Shown: one piece after another, positions 6,228 through 14,247 of the stretch | Layout of the letters: every line of letters starts with the position of its first letter | Numbering within the stretch: the stretch's first letter is position 1 | DNA from: UBA2040 sp965660955 | GTDB taxonomy: Bacteria > Bacteroidota > Bacteroidia > Flavobacteriales_D > Crocinitomicaceae | Reading direction: 5' to 3' | Length of the DNA stretch: 16,623 nt | Assembly: GCA_965660955.1 (NCBI GenBank) | Contig: CBFIBY010000045.1 | Location: 1-16,623, forward strand | The notes under the pieces: model-generated | What the model was told of the DNA's origin: nothing | The model's input: only the letters and a program-made list of their open reading frames with translations | The model's database searches: none | Made by a program: the position numbers and the translations under genes

Positions 6228-7013
6228 ATGAAAATCAACTTTTATAAATACCAAGGAGCTGGAAACGATTTTGTTTTTTTAAACAATATGAAGGGAGAAT
6301 ATGATGCGTTAACCATCTCTCAAATTCAGCAGCTTTGCAATCGTCGTTTTGGAATTGGGGCAGATGGCTTAATTAAAATTGACAAAAGTGACGATTGGGA
6401 TTTTTCAGTTGATTACTACAATTCTGACGGCTCAAAAAGCTTTTGTGGAAATGGTGCACGTTGTGCGGTTCGTTTTGTTAACCAAGAAATATTAAAAAAA
6501 GACAAGTACAAGTTCATGGCAATTGATGGTGTTCATGAAGGTCAACTAATTGGAGCAATGGTTTCTGTTCAGATGAATGACCTCGATGAAATTGAAGTTG
6601 TTGATGATAATACCTTCATTTTGAATACGGGTTCGCCACATTTTATACATTTCGTGAAAGACGTATCCAATTTTGATATCTATACTTTCGGTCAGAAAAT
6701 CAGATTTAGCGAACAGTACGCAGAATTTGGTATAAATGTCAATGCCGTGCAAATTACAGGAACAAATCAGCTAGCAATTCGCACCTATGAACGTGGGGTA
6801 GAGAATGAAACATTGGCGTGTGGAACTGGAATTACAGCTGCTTCAATAGCTTATGCTATGAAGGAAAATAGAAAAGGTGATTTGAAAGTAAATGTGAAAG
6901 CCCAAGGAGGAGACTTGTCCGTGAGTTTGCATAGGACAGAAGAGAACGGTTTTATTCACGTCAACTTAATTGGACCAGCTGAATTTGTTTATAAAGGCGA
7001 GGTAGATGTATAA
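6228..7013 (+). CDS. dapF: Diaminopimelate epimerase
   Basis: The 261-residue product converts LL- to meso-diaminopimelate, supplying peptidoglycan cross-linking and the last step to lysine. Both catalytic cysteines of this PLP-independent racemase are present: Cys73 in FCGNGARC (72-79) and Cys198 in LACGTGI (196-202). Other family marks are YQGAGNDFVF (8-17), RRFGIGADGL (39-48), NSDGS (65-69), NTGSPHF (133-139) and a GINVN segment (168-172). The two pseudo-symmetric halves are complete and the length is close to the usual 260-280. It is the first gene of a long + strand run and has its own promoter. The next genes, a GNAT enzyme and mltG, follow dapF in many Bacteroidota, which ties the unit to cell-wall metabolism. 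Confidence 0.96.
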   Translation: MKINFYKYQGAGNDFVFLNNMKGEYDALTISQIQQLCNRRFGIGADGLIKIDKSDDWDFSVDYYNSDGSKSFCGNGARCAVRFVNQEILKKDKYKFMAIDGVHEGQLIGAMVSVQMNDLDEIEVVDDNTFILNTGSPHFIHFVKDVSNFDIYTFGQKIRFSEQYAEFGINVNAVQITGTNQLAIRTYERGVENETLACGTGITAASIAYAMKENRKGDLKVNVKAQGGDLSVSLHRTEENGFIHVNLIGPAEFVYKGEVDV

Positions 7014-7046
7014 AATAGACGCTACAATTTTAAGTATCGCCTTTTG

Positions 7047-7550
7047 ATGTATGAAAAGAACATATCGTTAAAGGATGTTCAAAATTCCGATATTCCTTTC
7101 ATTTATGAGTGGGAAAATGATCCGCAAAATTGGGTCGTTTCGGAAAGATATAAGCCTTATACACTCGAAGAAATTATAGCTTTAATCGCTTCATCAAATG
7201 ATTATTTAGAATTCCGACAAAAACGATGGATGATTTGGAAGAATTCAAGCAATCAACCGATAGGAACGATTGACTTGTTCCAAGGTGACCTACCTGCAAC
7301 CGAGGCGGGCATAGGAATACTTATTGCCACTGAAAACAATCGCAGACAGGGATTCGCAGAGGAGGCAATAGAGGCAGCCGTTCGTTTCGCTGCTGAAAAC
7401 TTAGCTATTGATACCTTTCAAGTTACTATTCATTCAACCAATATTGCCAGTGTGAGATTATTTGAAAAATGTGGCTTCAAGTCAGATAATTCTATCTTTG
7501 ATTCCGTTAAGCCATCACTTATTAAAATGAGTTTATGCGTAAAAAAATAG
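7047..7550 (+). CDS. GNAT-family acetyltransferase, RimJ/RimL-like
   Basis: Starting at the ATG at 7047 the protein has 167 residues; a TTG one codon earlier is less likely. The GNAT fold is visible: an N-terminal strand and helix with EWENDPQNW (21-29), a central PIGTIDLF strand (71-78), the acetyl-CoA binding motif NNRRQGFAEEA (97-107) and the C-terminal SVRLFEKCGF (135-144). This arrangement resembles RimJ/RimL-type N-acyltransferases that modify the amino terminus of ribosomal proteins, but the substrate cannot be read from sequence. The gene lies 33 nt after dapF, and its last 16 nt overlap mltG, so translation of the two is probably coupled. Its constant position between dapF and mltG in relatives hints at a cell-wall-related role (inference). 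Confidence 0.9.
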   Translation: MYEKNISLKDVQNSDIPFIYEWENDPQNWVVSERYKPYTLEEIIALIASSNDYLEFRQKRWMIWKNSSNQPIGTIDLFQGDLPATEAGIGILIATENNRRQGFAEEAIEAAVRFAAENLAIDTFQVTIHSTNIASVRLFEKCGFKSDNSIFDSVKPSLIKMSLCVKK

Positions 7551-8602
7551 GAATTGGAATACTTCTTCTGGGAATTGTCGGTGTAATAGTTTTTTGGAAT
7601 AAATTATCCGTGATAGGGTATGCGATGAGTAAAACGGATAATAAAAATGAAGTCGCATTCGTCATTGATCAAGAATTAAATATAGAGGCATTAGCCAAAA
7701 CCTTAAAGGAATCAGGAATTGTAGATTCTGAAAAAGGGGTGTTGGCGCTAGGTAAGTATAAAAATCTGACACCTGAGAAAATCGCCTTGGGAATGTACTC
7801 TATTCAGCCGAAAACAAGTCTTCGTGATTTATTAAATGGCTTTACCCTAAATTCAAACGGTAATGGGAATGCTGAGGTAGAGGTAGATGTCGTGGTTCCG
7901 AACGTTAGGTTTTTGGCCGATCTTTCAGGGAAATTGGCAAAAAAAACAATTATAGACAGCGCAAGATTTATTGCGCTCCTAGAAAGCGAGGAAACACTCA
8001 ATAAGTATGGTTTCACCAAGGAAGAATTTCCTGCCATGTTTCTTCCGAATACATACAAAATGTATTACGATACAAATGAGGAAGCATTTCTAAATCGAAT
8101 GGCGCAAGAATTCAAAAATTACTGGACGGCAGAAAGAAAAACGAAACTTCAAACCGTTGGACTTAAATCTCCTTCCGAAGCAGTGACTTTGGCGAGTATT
8201 GTTTATAGCGAACAGTCTAAGCAACCATCGGAATGGCCAATAATCGCAGGTCTATACTTAAATCGAATCAATAAAGGAATCATGTTGCAATCCGATCCTA
8301 CGTTTAAATTTTGTTGGGGAAAGGAATTGGACACGGTTCAACGTTTGCTGAACAAACACCGAGAAATCGACTGTGATTACAATACCTATAAAATCCATGG
8401 ACTTCCTCCTGGGCCAATTTGTATTCCGCCAATTGGTGTAGTTTCCGCTGTATTGAATCCAGATAAAAACGATTATATCTTTATGTGTGCACAACCGACG
8501 TATTCTGGGTTTCACAATTTCTCCAAAGACTACTCAAAACACAGTGCCAATGCGCGTGAATTTCAAGTTTGGCTTGCCGCTGAATTGGCGAAAAATAACT
8601 AA
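7535..8602 (+). CDS. mltG: Endolytic murein transglycosylase MltG (YceG-like)
   Basis: A 355-residue inner-membrane protein with one N-terminal anchor at about residues 5-21 and a periplasmic part. A LysM-like segment spans about 38-100 and the YceG catalytic domain about 120-350. Conserved motifs include FLPNTYKMY (169-177), IAGLYLNRI (237-245), LQSDPT (251-256), DYNTYKIHGLPPGPI (281-295) and NPDKNDYIFMCA (308-319). The likely catalytic Glu226 is present, but its motif reads ASIVYSEQ rather than the usual ASIVEKET. MltG cuts nascent glycan strands inside the chain and sets their length, working with penicillin-binding proteins. It overlaps the GNAT gene by 16 nt and is followed 9 nt later by the glycosylasparaginase gene. 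Confidence 0.94.
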   Translation: MRKKIGIGILLLGIVGVIVFWNKLSVIGYAMSKTDNKNEVAFVIDQELNIEALAKTLKESGIVDSEKGVLALGKYKNLTPEKIALGMYSIQPKTSLRDLLNGFTLNSNGNGNAEVEVDVVVPNVRFLADLSGKLAKKTIIDSARFIALLESEETLNKYGFTKEEFPAMFLPNTYKMYYDTNEEAFLNRMAQEFKNYWTAERKTKLQTVGLKSPSEAVTLASIVYSEQSKQPSEWPIIAGLYLNRINKGIMLQSDPTFKFCWGKELDTVQRLLNKHREIDCDYNTYKIHGLPPGPICIPPIGVVSAVLNPDKNDYIFMCAQPTYSGFHNFSKDYSKHSANAREFQVWLAAELAKNN

Positions 8603-8611
8603 TTTGTTCTC

Positions 8612-9613
8612 ATGAAAAGAAGAACTTTCTTCAAATGGAGCGCCTTAGGCAGTGTGCTCGGAATTACACAACGTGCAAAAGCAGCCGAATTGGCTTCGGA
8701 TTTTACGAACGGAGATAGAATGGCTCCACCAAAGGCAATCGTGCTTTCAACATGGAAACATGGTTTAGCAGCTAATAAAGAAGCTTGGAAGGTTATCAAT
8801 GACAATAATGGAACCGCTCTCGATGCTGTGGAAGCAGCCGCCCGACAAACAGAATCCGACCGAACAAACAGAAGTGTTGGAATAAGCGGAATGCCAGACA
8901 GAGATGGACACGTCACGCTTGATGCTTGTATAATGAATCATGAATCCAAATGTGGTGCGGTTGGTTTCATTGAAGGATATGAGCATCCAGTAACCATCGC
9001 AAGAACGGTAATGGAACATACTCAGCACGTTATGCTCGTTGGAGAAGGAGCCGAAGATTATGCGAAAAGTGCAGGATTTAAAAAGTTTAAATCGCCGATT
9101 AAAGAGGTGAAAAAAGAATATAAAAAGTGGAAGAAAGAAAACAAAGATCTATTCAAAAAGCCAGAAATTAATCATGAAAATCATGATACAATTGGGATTA
9201 TTGCACGCGATCGACAAGGGAATTTTTCGGGTGCCTGTACGACGAGCGGGTGGGCATATAAATTGCACGGAAGAATTGGAGATTCCCCTATAATTGGCGC
9301 AGGCTTATTTATTGATAATGAGGTAGGTGCGGCAGTGGCAACTGGTTTGGGTGAAGCAATAATTCGGACAGCAGGAAGTCACACCGTTGTGGAATTAATG
9401 CGGCAAGGAATGACACCTCATGATGCTTGCAAAGAGGCAGTAAATCGAATCATCAATAAGCATTCTGATTTAACGGGTTTACAATGCGGATTTATTGCAA
9501 TTAACAATAGAGGAGAGCACGGCGGTTATTCTGTTTACAATGGATTCAACTATGCAATTCGTACAGACGTTTTGGAAGAAATGCAAGACGCACCTTTTGA
9601 TAGAAATTGGTAA
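8612..9613 (+). CDS. Glycosylasparaginase (Ntn hydrolase, family T2)
   Basis: The 333-residue precursor starts with a twin-arginine-like signal, KRRTFFK at 2-8, then a hydrophobic stretch and an AKAAE cut region near 22-26, so folded export by Tat is plausible. Autoproteolysis between Asp192 and Thr193 (HDTIG, 191-195) would give an alpha chain with a very charged lysine-rich end (157-184) and a beta chain whose new N-terminal Thr is the nucleophile. Substrate contacts of the family are present: GRIGDSP (220-226) with Arg221 and Asp224, TTSGW (210-214) and ATGLGE (243-248). The enzyme releases aspartate from GlcNAc-Asn, a late step in N-glycoprotein breakdown. Only 9 nt from mltG and 1 nt from the beta-mannosidase gene, it belongs to the same transcript. 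Confidence 0.93.
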   Translation: MKRRTFFKWSALGSVLGITQRAKAAELASDFTNGDRMAPPKAIVLSTWKHGLAANKEAWKVINDNNGTALDAVEAAARQTESDRTNRSVGISGMPDRDGHVTLDACIMNHESKCGAVGFIEGYEHPVTIARTVMEHTQHVMLVGEGAEDYAKSAGFKKFKSPIKEVKKEYKKWKKENKDLFKKPEINHENHDTIGIIARDRQGNFSGACTTSGWAYKLHGRIGDSPIIGAGLFIDNEVGAAVATGLGEAIIRTAGSHTVVELMRQGMTPHDACKEAVNRIINKHSDLTGLQCGFIAINNRGEHGGYSVYNGFNYAIRTDVLEEMQDAPFDRNW

Positions 9614-9614
9614 T

Positions 9615-12104
9615 ATGATTAAAACACTTTTTTTAGCGGCAATAACATTCATGATATCGAATATAACCAACGCACAAGTAACAGAACTAAATTGGGAATT
9701 GTATCATCCTTTGCGGAACGTTTGGCTTGATTTCGGTAAACAGGGGAGCGTGCAAGAGACGTTCTTTCGTTTAGGAGAATTGCCGGATCCGTTTGTCGAG
9801 AAAAACGAAGAGTTATACCAATGGATGGAGGAACACGATTGGGAACTTAAATCTCGTTTTGAGGTAACGGAATCGATGATGCACGAGAATTTCATGATGC
9901 TCAACTTCCATAATGTCGATACGTATGCTAAGGTTTATGTGAATGACTCGTTGATTGGCGAAACAGAAAACGCATTCCATCCCTATACATTCAATATCAT
10001 TAATCTTGTTCATGTTGGGAACAACAACATTAAAGTAGTTTTTACTTCTCCTGTGAATTACCACAAGGAAATATATAAGAACGCTAAAACGAAGCTCCCT
10101 GCTCCCAATGACGTTAACAAAATTGCTGTTGCACCTTATTCAAGAAAACCTCAGTATCAGTTTGGTTGGGATTGGTCTTTGCGCATGAATACTATGGGAT
10201 TCTGGAAACCCGTTAAAATTGAAACGTTCTCCGAAGCAAAAATAAAAAGTCATTCGGTTCAGACTATTTCAATCGATGAAAATCGAGCCGAAGTTAAATT
10301 GAAAATGAATTTGGTTAGTGATGTCTTCGGCGAATTGAGTTGGAAGAGCGAATTGTTTGGTGATAAGCGTTTTTCGTCCGGAAGTGCAGCGATGGAATGG
10401 ACCGTAGAAGTCGATAATCCGAGATTATGGTGGCCTAGAGGACAGGGTGAACAAGAAATGTACACCGATGTTTGGACTTTGACTGATGGACAAGGTAATG
10501 TTCTGGATAAAAGAAATATAAAGTTTGGAATTCGCACGGCTCAATTACGTCAGCTTAAAGATGAGGTCGGAACGAGCTATGAAATTCTTGTGAACGATCG
10601 TCCAATATTCTGTAAAGGAGGAGATTATATTCCACAAGATATTTTCCCTTCTCGAGTAACAGATGGGCAAATCAGTCAAATGGTGGATGATATGGCCGCT
10701 GCTAACTTCAATATGGTCCGTGTTTGGGGCGGTGGCTATTACCCGGATGAGGTTTTCTACGAGAAATGTGACGAATTGGGATTGATGGTTTGGCAGGATT
10801 TTATGTTCGCTTGTGCCATGTATCCGGGTGATGAAGCCTTTTTAGCAAATGTGAGAAAAGAATTTGATTATCAAATTCCGAGAATTTCAAGTCATCCTTC
10901 GGTAGTACTATTTAACGGAAATAATGAAGTAGACATCGCCTGGAAAAACTGGGGATTTCAAGCAAGATACCTGATTGTTGGAAAAGAAGCCAAAAAAATA
11001 GAGGAAGATTACAAACGTTTGTTTCAAGAATTCTTGCCTGCTAGAGTGGATGCTTTGTCAACAGTACCGTATATCCATACCTCTCCCTTGAGCAATTGGG
11101 GCAAAGATGAGTATTACAATCACGGGTCGCAACATTATTGGGGTGTTTGGCACGGAAAAGACCCAATTGAAGATTTTGGACGAAAAAGTGGACGTTTTAA
11201 TGCTGAATATGGTTTTCAGAGTTTTCCTCAAATGTCGACCATACATACTTTCGCGACCAAAAAAGACTGGGATCTTGAATCGGATGTAATGAAACATCAC
11301 CAAAAAAGCTATGTGGGGAATGGAATGATGCTGAAACACGCCAAAATCCTTTATGGTCAACCTAAAACATTCGAAGAATTCGTTTACTATTCACTCGTTA
11401 CCCAAGCAAAAGCAGTTGGAATTGCCATTGGGGCGCACCGAGCAACTGCTCCAAGGTGTATGGGAACCTTGTATTGGCAAGTCAACGACTGTTGGACAGC
11501 CCCAAGCTGGTCGAGCATAGATTATTTTGGGAATTGGAAACCACTTCATTATCAAGCACAAAGAGACTACGCTGAAATGGCTGTTGTTGAACGAATTGAT
11601 GAATTGAATAAAGAAAAATATTTTCTGGTTTCAACGGATCCGAATAGAAATGAAGTTCAAATTAGAGCGAAGGTGTATAATTTGAAAGGTGACTATTTAA
11701 CGGAAAAAGTAGAATTGACTTCAGTTTTGATGAATAATTCTACAGAAATTTTAACTTTTTTACAGTCACCTAAATTTGCATCAGAAAACTTTGTTCTTCA
11801 AGTTGAAATCTGGTCAGAAGAGGATATGTTACAATCAAGAACCTTTTCTCATTTGCCCAATAAATATAGGATTTCCCAATGTTCAACCGTAGATTATTCG
11901 ATAGAATATGAAGACGGTCAAATGAAATCTGGTTTCATTGTAATAGAGACGAAAGAGTATCTTCAAAACTTGTTTATTACTGCACGAAATAACGATTTAC
12001 GAATCCAAAACAACTTTATTGACGTACTACCTGGAAAGGTTATGTTTTCTTTCACGTCAAAAAGTGCAGTGTCGAAAGAAGATATCTTGCTAAATTGGAT
12101 GTAA
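9615..12104 (+). CDS. Beta-mannosidase, glycoside hydrolase family 2
   Basis: The ATG at 9615, 1 nt after the previous stop codon, gives 829 residues with a signal peptide (1-20, ending in TNA). An open frame continues upstream into the previous gene but lacks a signal there. The GH2 layout is complete: sugar-binding jelly roll (about 22-200), Ig-like domain (205-310), TIM barrel (315-660) and C-terminal beta domains (660-829). Acid/base Glu438 lies in FNGNNE and nucleophile Glu531 in FNAEYG. The 93-residue spacing equals that of Bacteroides BtMan2A (Glu462/Glu555, from memory). VRVWGGG (368-374) and GMMVWQDF-like GLMVWQDF (389-396) are typical. It removes terminal beta-mannose, for example from Man-beta-1,4-GlcNAc of N-glycan cores. 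Paired with glycosylasparaginase, it suggests periplasmic use of glycopeptide remnants. Confidence 0.95.
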   Translation: MIKTLFLAAITFMISNITNAQVTELNWELYHPLRNVWLDFGKQGSVQETFFRLGELPDPFVEKNEELYQWMEEHDWELKSRFEVTESMMHENFMMLNFHNVDTYAKVYVNDSLIGETENAFHPYTFNIINLVHVGNNNIKVVFTSPVNYHKEIYKNAKTKLPAPNDVNKIAVAPYSRKPQYQFGWDWSLRMNTMGFWKPVKIETFSEAKIKSHSVQTISIDENRAEVKLKMNLVSDVFGELSWKSELFGDKRFSSGSAAMEWTVEVDNPRLWWPRGQGEQEMYTDVWTLTDGQGNVLDKRNIKFGIRTAQLRQLKDEVGTSYEILVNDRPIFCKGGDYIPQDIFPSRVTDGQISQMVDDMAAANFNMVRVWGGGYYPDEVFYEKCDELGLMVWQDFMFACAMYPGDEAFLANVRKEFDYQIPRISSHPSVVLFNGNNEVDIAWKNWGFQARYLIVGKEAKKIEEDYKRLFQEFLPARVDALSTVPYIHTSPLSNWGKDEYYNHGSQHYWGVWHGKDPIEDFGRKSGRFNAEYGFQSFPQMSTIHTFATKKDWDLESDVMKHHQKSYVGNGMMLKHAKILYGQPKTFEEFVYYSLVTQAKAVGIAIGAHRATAPRCMGTLYWQVNDCWTAPSWSSIDYFGNWKPLHYQAQRDYAEMAVVERIDELNKEKYFLVSTDPNRNEVQIRAKVYNLKGDYLTEKVELTSVLMNNSTEILTFLQSPKFASENFVLQVEIWSEEDMLQSRTFSHLPNKYRISQCSTVDYSIEYEDGQMKSGFIVIETKEYLQNLFITARNNDLRIQNNFIDVLPGKVMFSFTSKSAVSKEDILLNWM

Positions 12105-12108
12105 GCCT

Positions 12109-13602
12109 ATGGGATATTTAATAAAACAAATAATTGAGAATAAAAGCGCTAGGATACTGTTCTACTTTTACTTGCTCATTGTTTTATTGTCCAGTTTCTT
12201 TATTGTAGCGAATTATTTTAACCAAAAAAAGCATACAGCGGAGAACATTCATGCTACGCTACAACCCATCGTTAATATCACGGCGAATCAAATTTCAGCC
12301 TATAATCTCGAAGCGCTTCTAAAAGAATATCCGAATAAAAATGACTTGAAGCTCATTACGGATGATTCATTGTATTATGCTTTAAACATGCTATTGTTTG
12401 AGGTGGCGAAAGCTGAAGGTTTGAAAAGTCCGATGTATTTGATTCGCTATAATGAGGAGAAAGACGTATTTGAATACATTGTTCGCTCCGACGAAAAGGT
12501 GTATTACTTACATAAATACCGAAAGTTCCCGAAAGAGTTGAAAGACAATTATGGTAAAAAAGGAACGATACCCGTTTATACCACGGAGAACGGAACTTGG
12601 TTGAGTGCCTATTCACCAATTTTAAAGGATAATGGAGAAGTGATAGCTCTTGTTGAGGCAGACGTTAACGTAGACAGTTATTTTGCGAAAGTGAAAAGCA
12701 ACTATAGAAAATCGCTGATTTTCAGTTCTATTGGAGTATTGCTGATTGCACTTTTATTAATTCCAATCATTAGAAACATTCTCCGAAAAGAAGAAAAGAT
12801 AAATCAAGAAATTCTCGAGCAAAAACAATTAGTAGAAGATTATTCGCGTGAAGTTCAAGCCAGTGTCCGATACGCTTCAAGTCTTCAAAAAGCAATTGTA
12901 AAACCTTTCAAGAAACTAGAGTTTTTCTCTTTCTTTGATATGCTTTATGAACCGCGAGATATTGTTTCGGGTGATTTTCGTTGGTCTATTGAAACGGAAG
13001 ATTATTTCTACTTAGCCGTGGGTGATTGCACAGGGCATGGCGTTCCTGGAGCTATGTTAAGTGTTATCGGAAGTACCATGCTCAACAACATCTTCAAGGA
13101 TGGGAAAGACTTGCATCCTAATGAAATTTTGGATGATTTTGATAAGGAGTTTACGTCTTACATCAATTCTGGAGTAGAAAATCTTCGTATGGATGGCATG
13201 GACATTAGTTTGATTCGGATTTGTAAAAATGAGCGAATAGTTGAATACAGTGGAGGTTTCATTGATTTGGTGTACTTCCATAAGGGGGAAATGAATTCTG
13301 TTCGTTCGAATCGCTATCCAATCGGTGGGGCAGACGCTTATCCAAAATCTGGGTTTACGAATCATGTCCTGCATTTAGACGGGAAAACAACTTTCTTTAT
13401 GTTCTCTGATGGATTTCAAGATCAGTTTGGTGGAGAGCGCGACAAAAAATTAGGTAGAAAACGTTTTATTGAATGGTTGAAGGAATCATTGGAACAACCT
13501 CAAAAATCGAGAATGTCTTTTATCGAAAAGAAAATGTCGAGACATCAAGGATTAAGCTTCCAAATTGATGATCGGATTTTGGTTGTTCTGGAAATAAATT
13601 AG
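12109..13602 (+). CDS. Membrane-bound SpoIIE/PPM-type serine/threonine phosphatase with periplasmic sensor
   Basis: The 497-residue protein has two transmembrane helices (about 15-36 and 202-222) enclosing a ~165-residue periplasmic domain with a Cache/PAS-like ending (WLSAYSPIL at 164-172). A coiled coil (225-262) joins it to a cytoplasmic PP2C-type SpoIIE domain (275-497). Metal-binding and catalytic motifs are intact: EPRDIVSGDFRW (281-292), GDCTGHGVPGAMLS (305-318), DGMDISL (362-368), SDGFQDQFGG (433-442) and the final QIDDRI (485-490). Such phosphatases typically act on phosphorylated anti-sigma antagonists or similar switch proteins. No STAS-domain antagonist or anti-sigma kinase gene is visible here, so the target is unknown. 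It begins 4 nt after the beta-mannosidase stop codon, so the two are likely translated together. Confidence 0.92.
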   Translation: MGYLIKQIIENKSARILFYFYLLIVLLSSFFIVANYFNQKKHTAENIHATLQPIVNITANQISAYNLEALLKEYPNKNDLKLITDDSLYYALNMLLFEVAKAEGLKSPMYLIRYNEEKDVFEYIVRSDEKVYYLHKYRKFPKELKDNYGKKGTIPVYTTENGTWLSAYSPILKDNGEVIALVEADVNVDSYFAKVKSNYRKSLIFSSIGVLLIALLLIPIIRNILRKEEKINQEILEQKQLVEDYSREVQASVRYASSLQKAIVKPFKKLEFFSFFDMLYEPRDIVSGDFRWSIETEDYFYLAVGDCTGHGVPGAMLSVIGSTMLNNIFKDGKDLHPNEILDDFDKEFTSYINSGVENLRMDGMDISLIRICKNERIVEYSGGFIDLVYFHKGEMNSVRSNRYPIGGADAYPKSGFTNHVLHLDGKTTFFMFSDGFQDQFGGERDKKLGRKRFIEWLKESLEQPQKSRMSFIEKKMSRHQGLSFQIDDRILVVLEIN

Positions 13603-13622
13603 GATTTTATTACCAGGGTAAT

Positions 13623-13630
13623 TAAATTTG
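13623..13630 (+). promoter_or_regulatory. Possible -7 element before marR
   Basis: TAAATTTG fits TAnnTTTG but lies only 5 nt before the ATG at 13636, and no TTG is at the right distance upstream. If active it would give a leaderless or nearly leaderless transcript. Read-through from the upstream operon is equally likely. Confidence 0.25.
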
Positions 13631-13635
13631 AACCA

Positions 13636-14085
13636 ATGAAGATTGATGACATTGTCAAGACGAATTTTTCCTCGCCTCAAATGAAGGCATTGGTGAATGT
13701 TCGTATTACATCAAATCACATTGCCTTAGCGCAGAACAAGTTCATGCAACAATTTGATTTGTCCATGGCTCAATTCAATATCCTAAGAATCCTACGTGGA
13801 GCAGATGAACCTTTGACGGTAAATACTATCAAAACAAGAATGATAGAAAAGTCGCCAAATACGACGCGCTTGATGGATAAATTGATGGAGAAAAAATTAA
13901 TCGAAAGGTTTGGTTGTAAGGAAGATAGGAGACAGAGCTATGTTCAAATCACCAAAGAGGGAATGCACATACTTGCATCAATTGATAAATCGAAATTTTC
14001 AGAGTTGTTTTTGTCCGACGCACTGACCAGCGAAGAAGCTGAATTATTGAGTAACCTATTGGATAAGCTGCGCACTTCTTTCTAA
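13636..14085 (+). CDS. MarR-family transcriptional regulator
   Basis: A 149-residue protein with the MarR winged-helix layout. An N-terminal dimerisation helix (about 15-40) precedes FDLSMAQFNILRILRGADEP (40-59) and the recognition helix region TVNTIKTRMIEKSPNTTRLM (61-80). The wing follows, with the family mark DRRQSYVQITKEG (97-109), then C-terminal dimerisation helices (115-149). It would bind palindromic operators as a dimer and release them on ligand or oxidant binding; a single cysteine (Cys94, next to the wing) could be redox-sensitive (inference). It starts 33 nt after the phosphatase gene and may be the last gene of that transcript or have its own start. The target genes cannot be read from the window. 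No clear terminator follows the stop codon. Confidence 0.93.
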   Translation: MKIDDIVKTNFSSPQMKALVNVRITSNHIALAQNKFMQQFDLSMAQFNILRILRGADEPLTVNTIKTRMIEKSPNTTRLMDKLMEKKLIERFGCKEDRRQSYVQITKEGMHILASIDKSKFSELFLSDALTSEEAELLSNLLDKLRTSF

Positions 14086-14201
14086 GAGTGACTTCGCGCT
14101 CCTAAAAATAATAATCCATCATCAAACGAATAGGATTTTACTTTCTTAATCGTTTTTACAACTCGTATTATTGGCTTGTTTGGTTTTTTTGACTTTTTCA
14201 T
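14082..14201 (-). CDS. Possible small basic protein, 39 codons
   Basis: In the 219-nt gap between marR and the methyltransferase gene, the minus strand holds an open frame from the ATG at 14201 to the TAG at 14082-14084. It encodes 39 residues beginning MKKSKKPNKP and continuing with a second basic stretch (KTIKKVK at 16-22) and a hydrophobic DDGLLFLGAR segment (27-36). The frame begins cleanly with ATG after an A-rich leader (AAACAAAGGTT), and the codons read like a protein: Lys-rich start, then a compact hydrophobic end. Its last 3 nt overlap the marR stop convergently. No good promoter is visible, and I recognise no family. It may be a real small protein or a chance frame in A-rich DNA. 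Confidence 0.35.
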   Translation of the reverse strand: MKKSKKPNKPIIRVVKTIKKVKSYSFDDGLLFLGARSHS

Positions 14202-14247
14202 AACCTTTGTTTTAGTTGTTTTAAAGTAAGATAGCCAAAATCTATAC

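Noticed and set aside
8599..8916. 105-codon open frame opposite the glycosylasparaginase start
   Set aside because: It is the reverse-strand shadow of a strongly conserved gene, and its composition (Ser, Cys, Ala runs) is typical of such shadows.
9495..9614. Upstream extension of the beta-mannosidase frame into the glycosylasparaginase gene
   Set aside because: The extension has no signal sequence and lies wholly within the preceding gene. The ATG at 9615 follows that gene's stop codon by 1 nt and begins a clear signal peptide.
13057..13374. 105-codon open frame opposite the SpoIIE phosphatase domain
   Set aside because: It is antisense to conserved phosphatase motifs, with no recognisable domain or promoter.
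14086..14101. Hairpin GAGTG/CGCTC directly after the marR stop as a terminator
   Set aside because: The stem is only 5 bp with a wobble pair, and no T-run follows on either strand.
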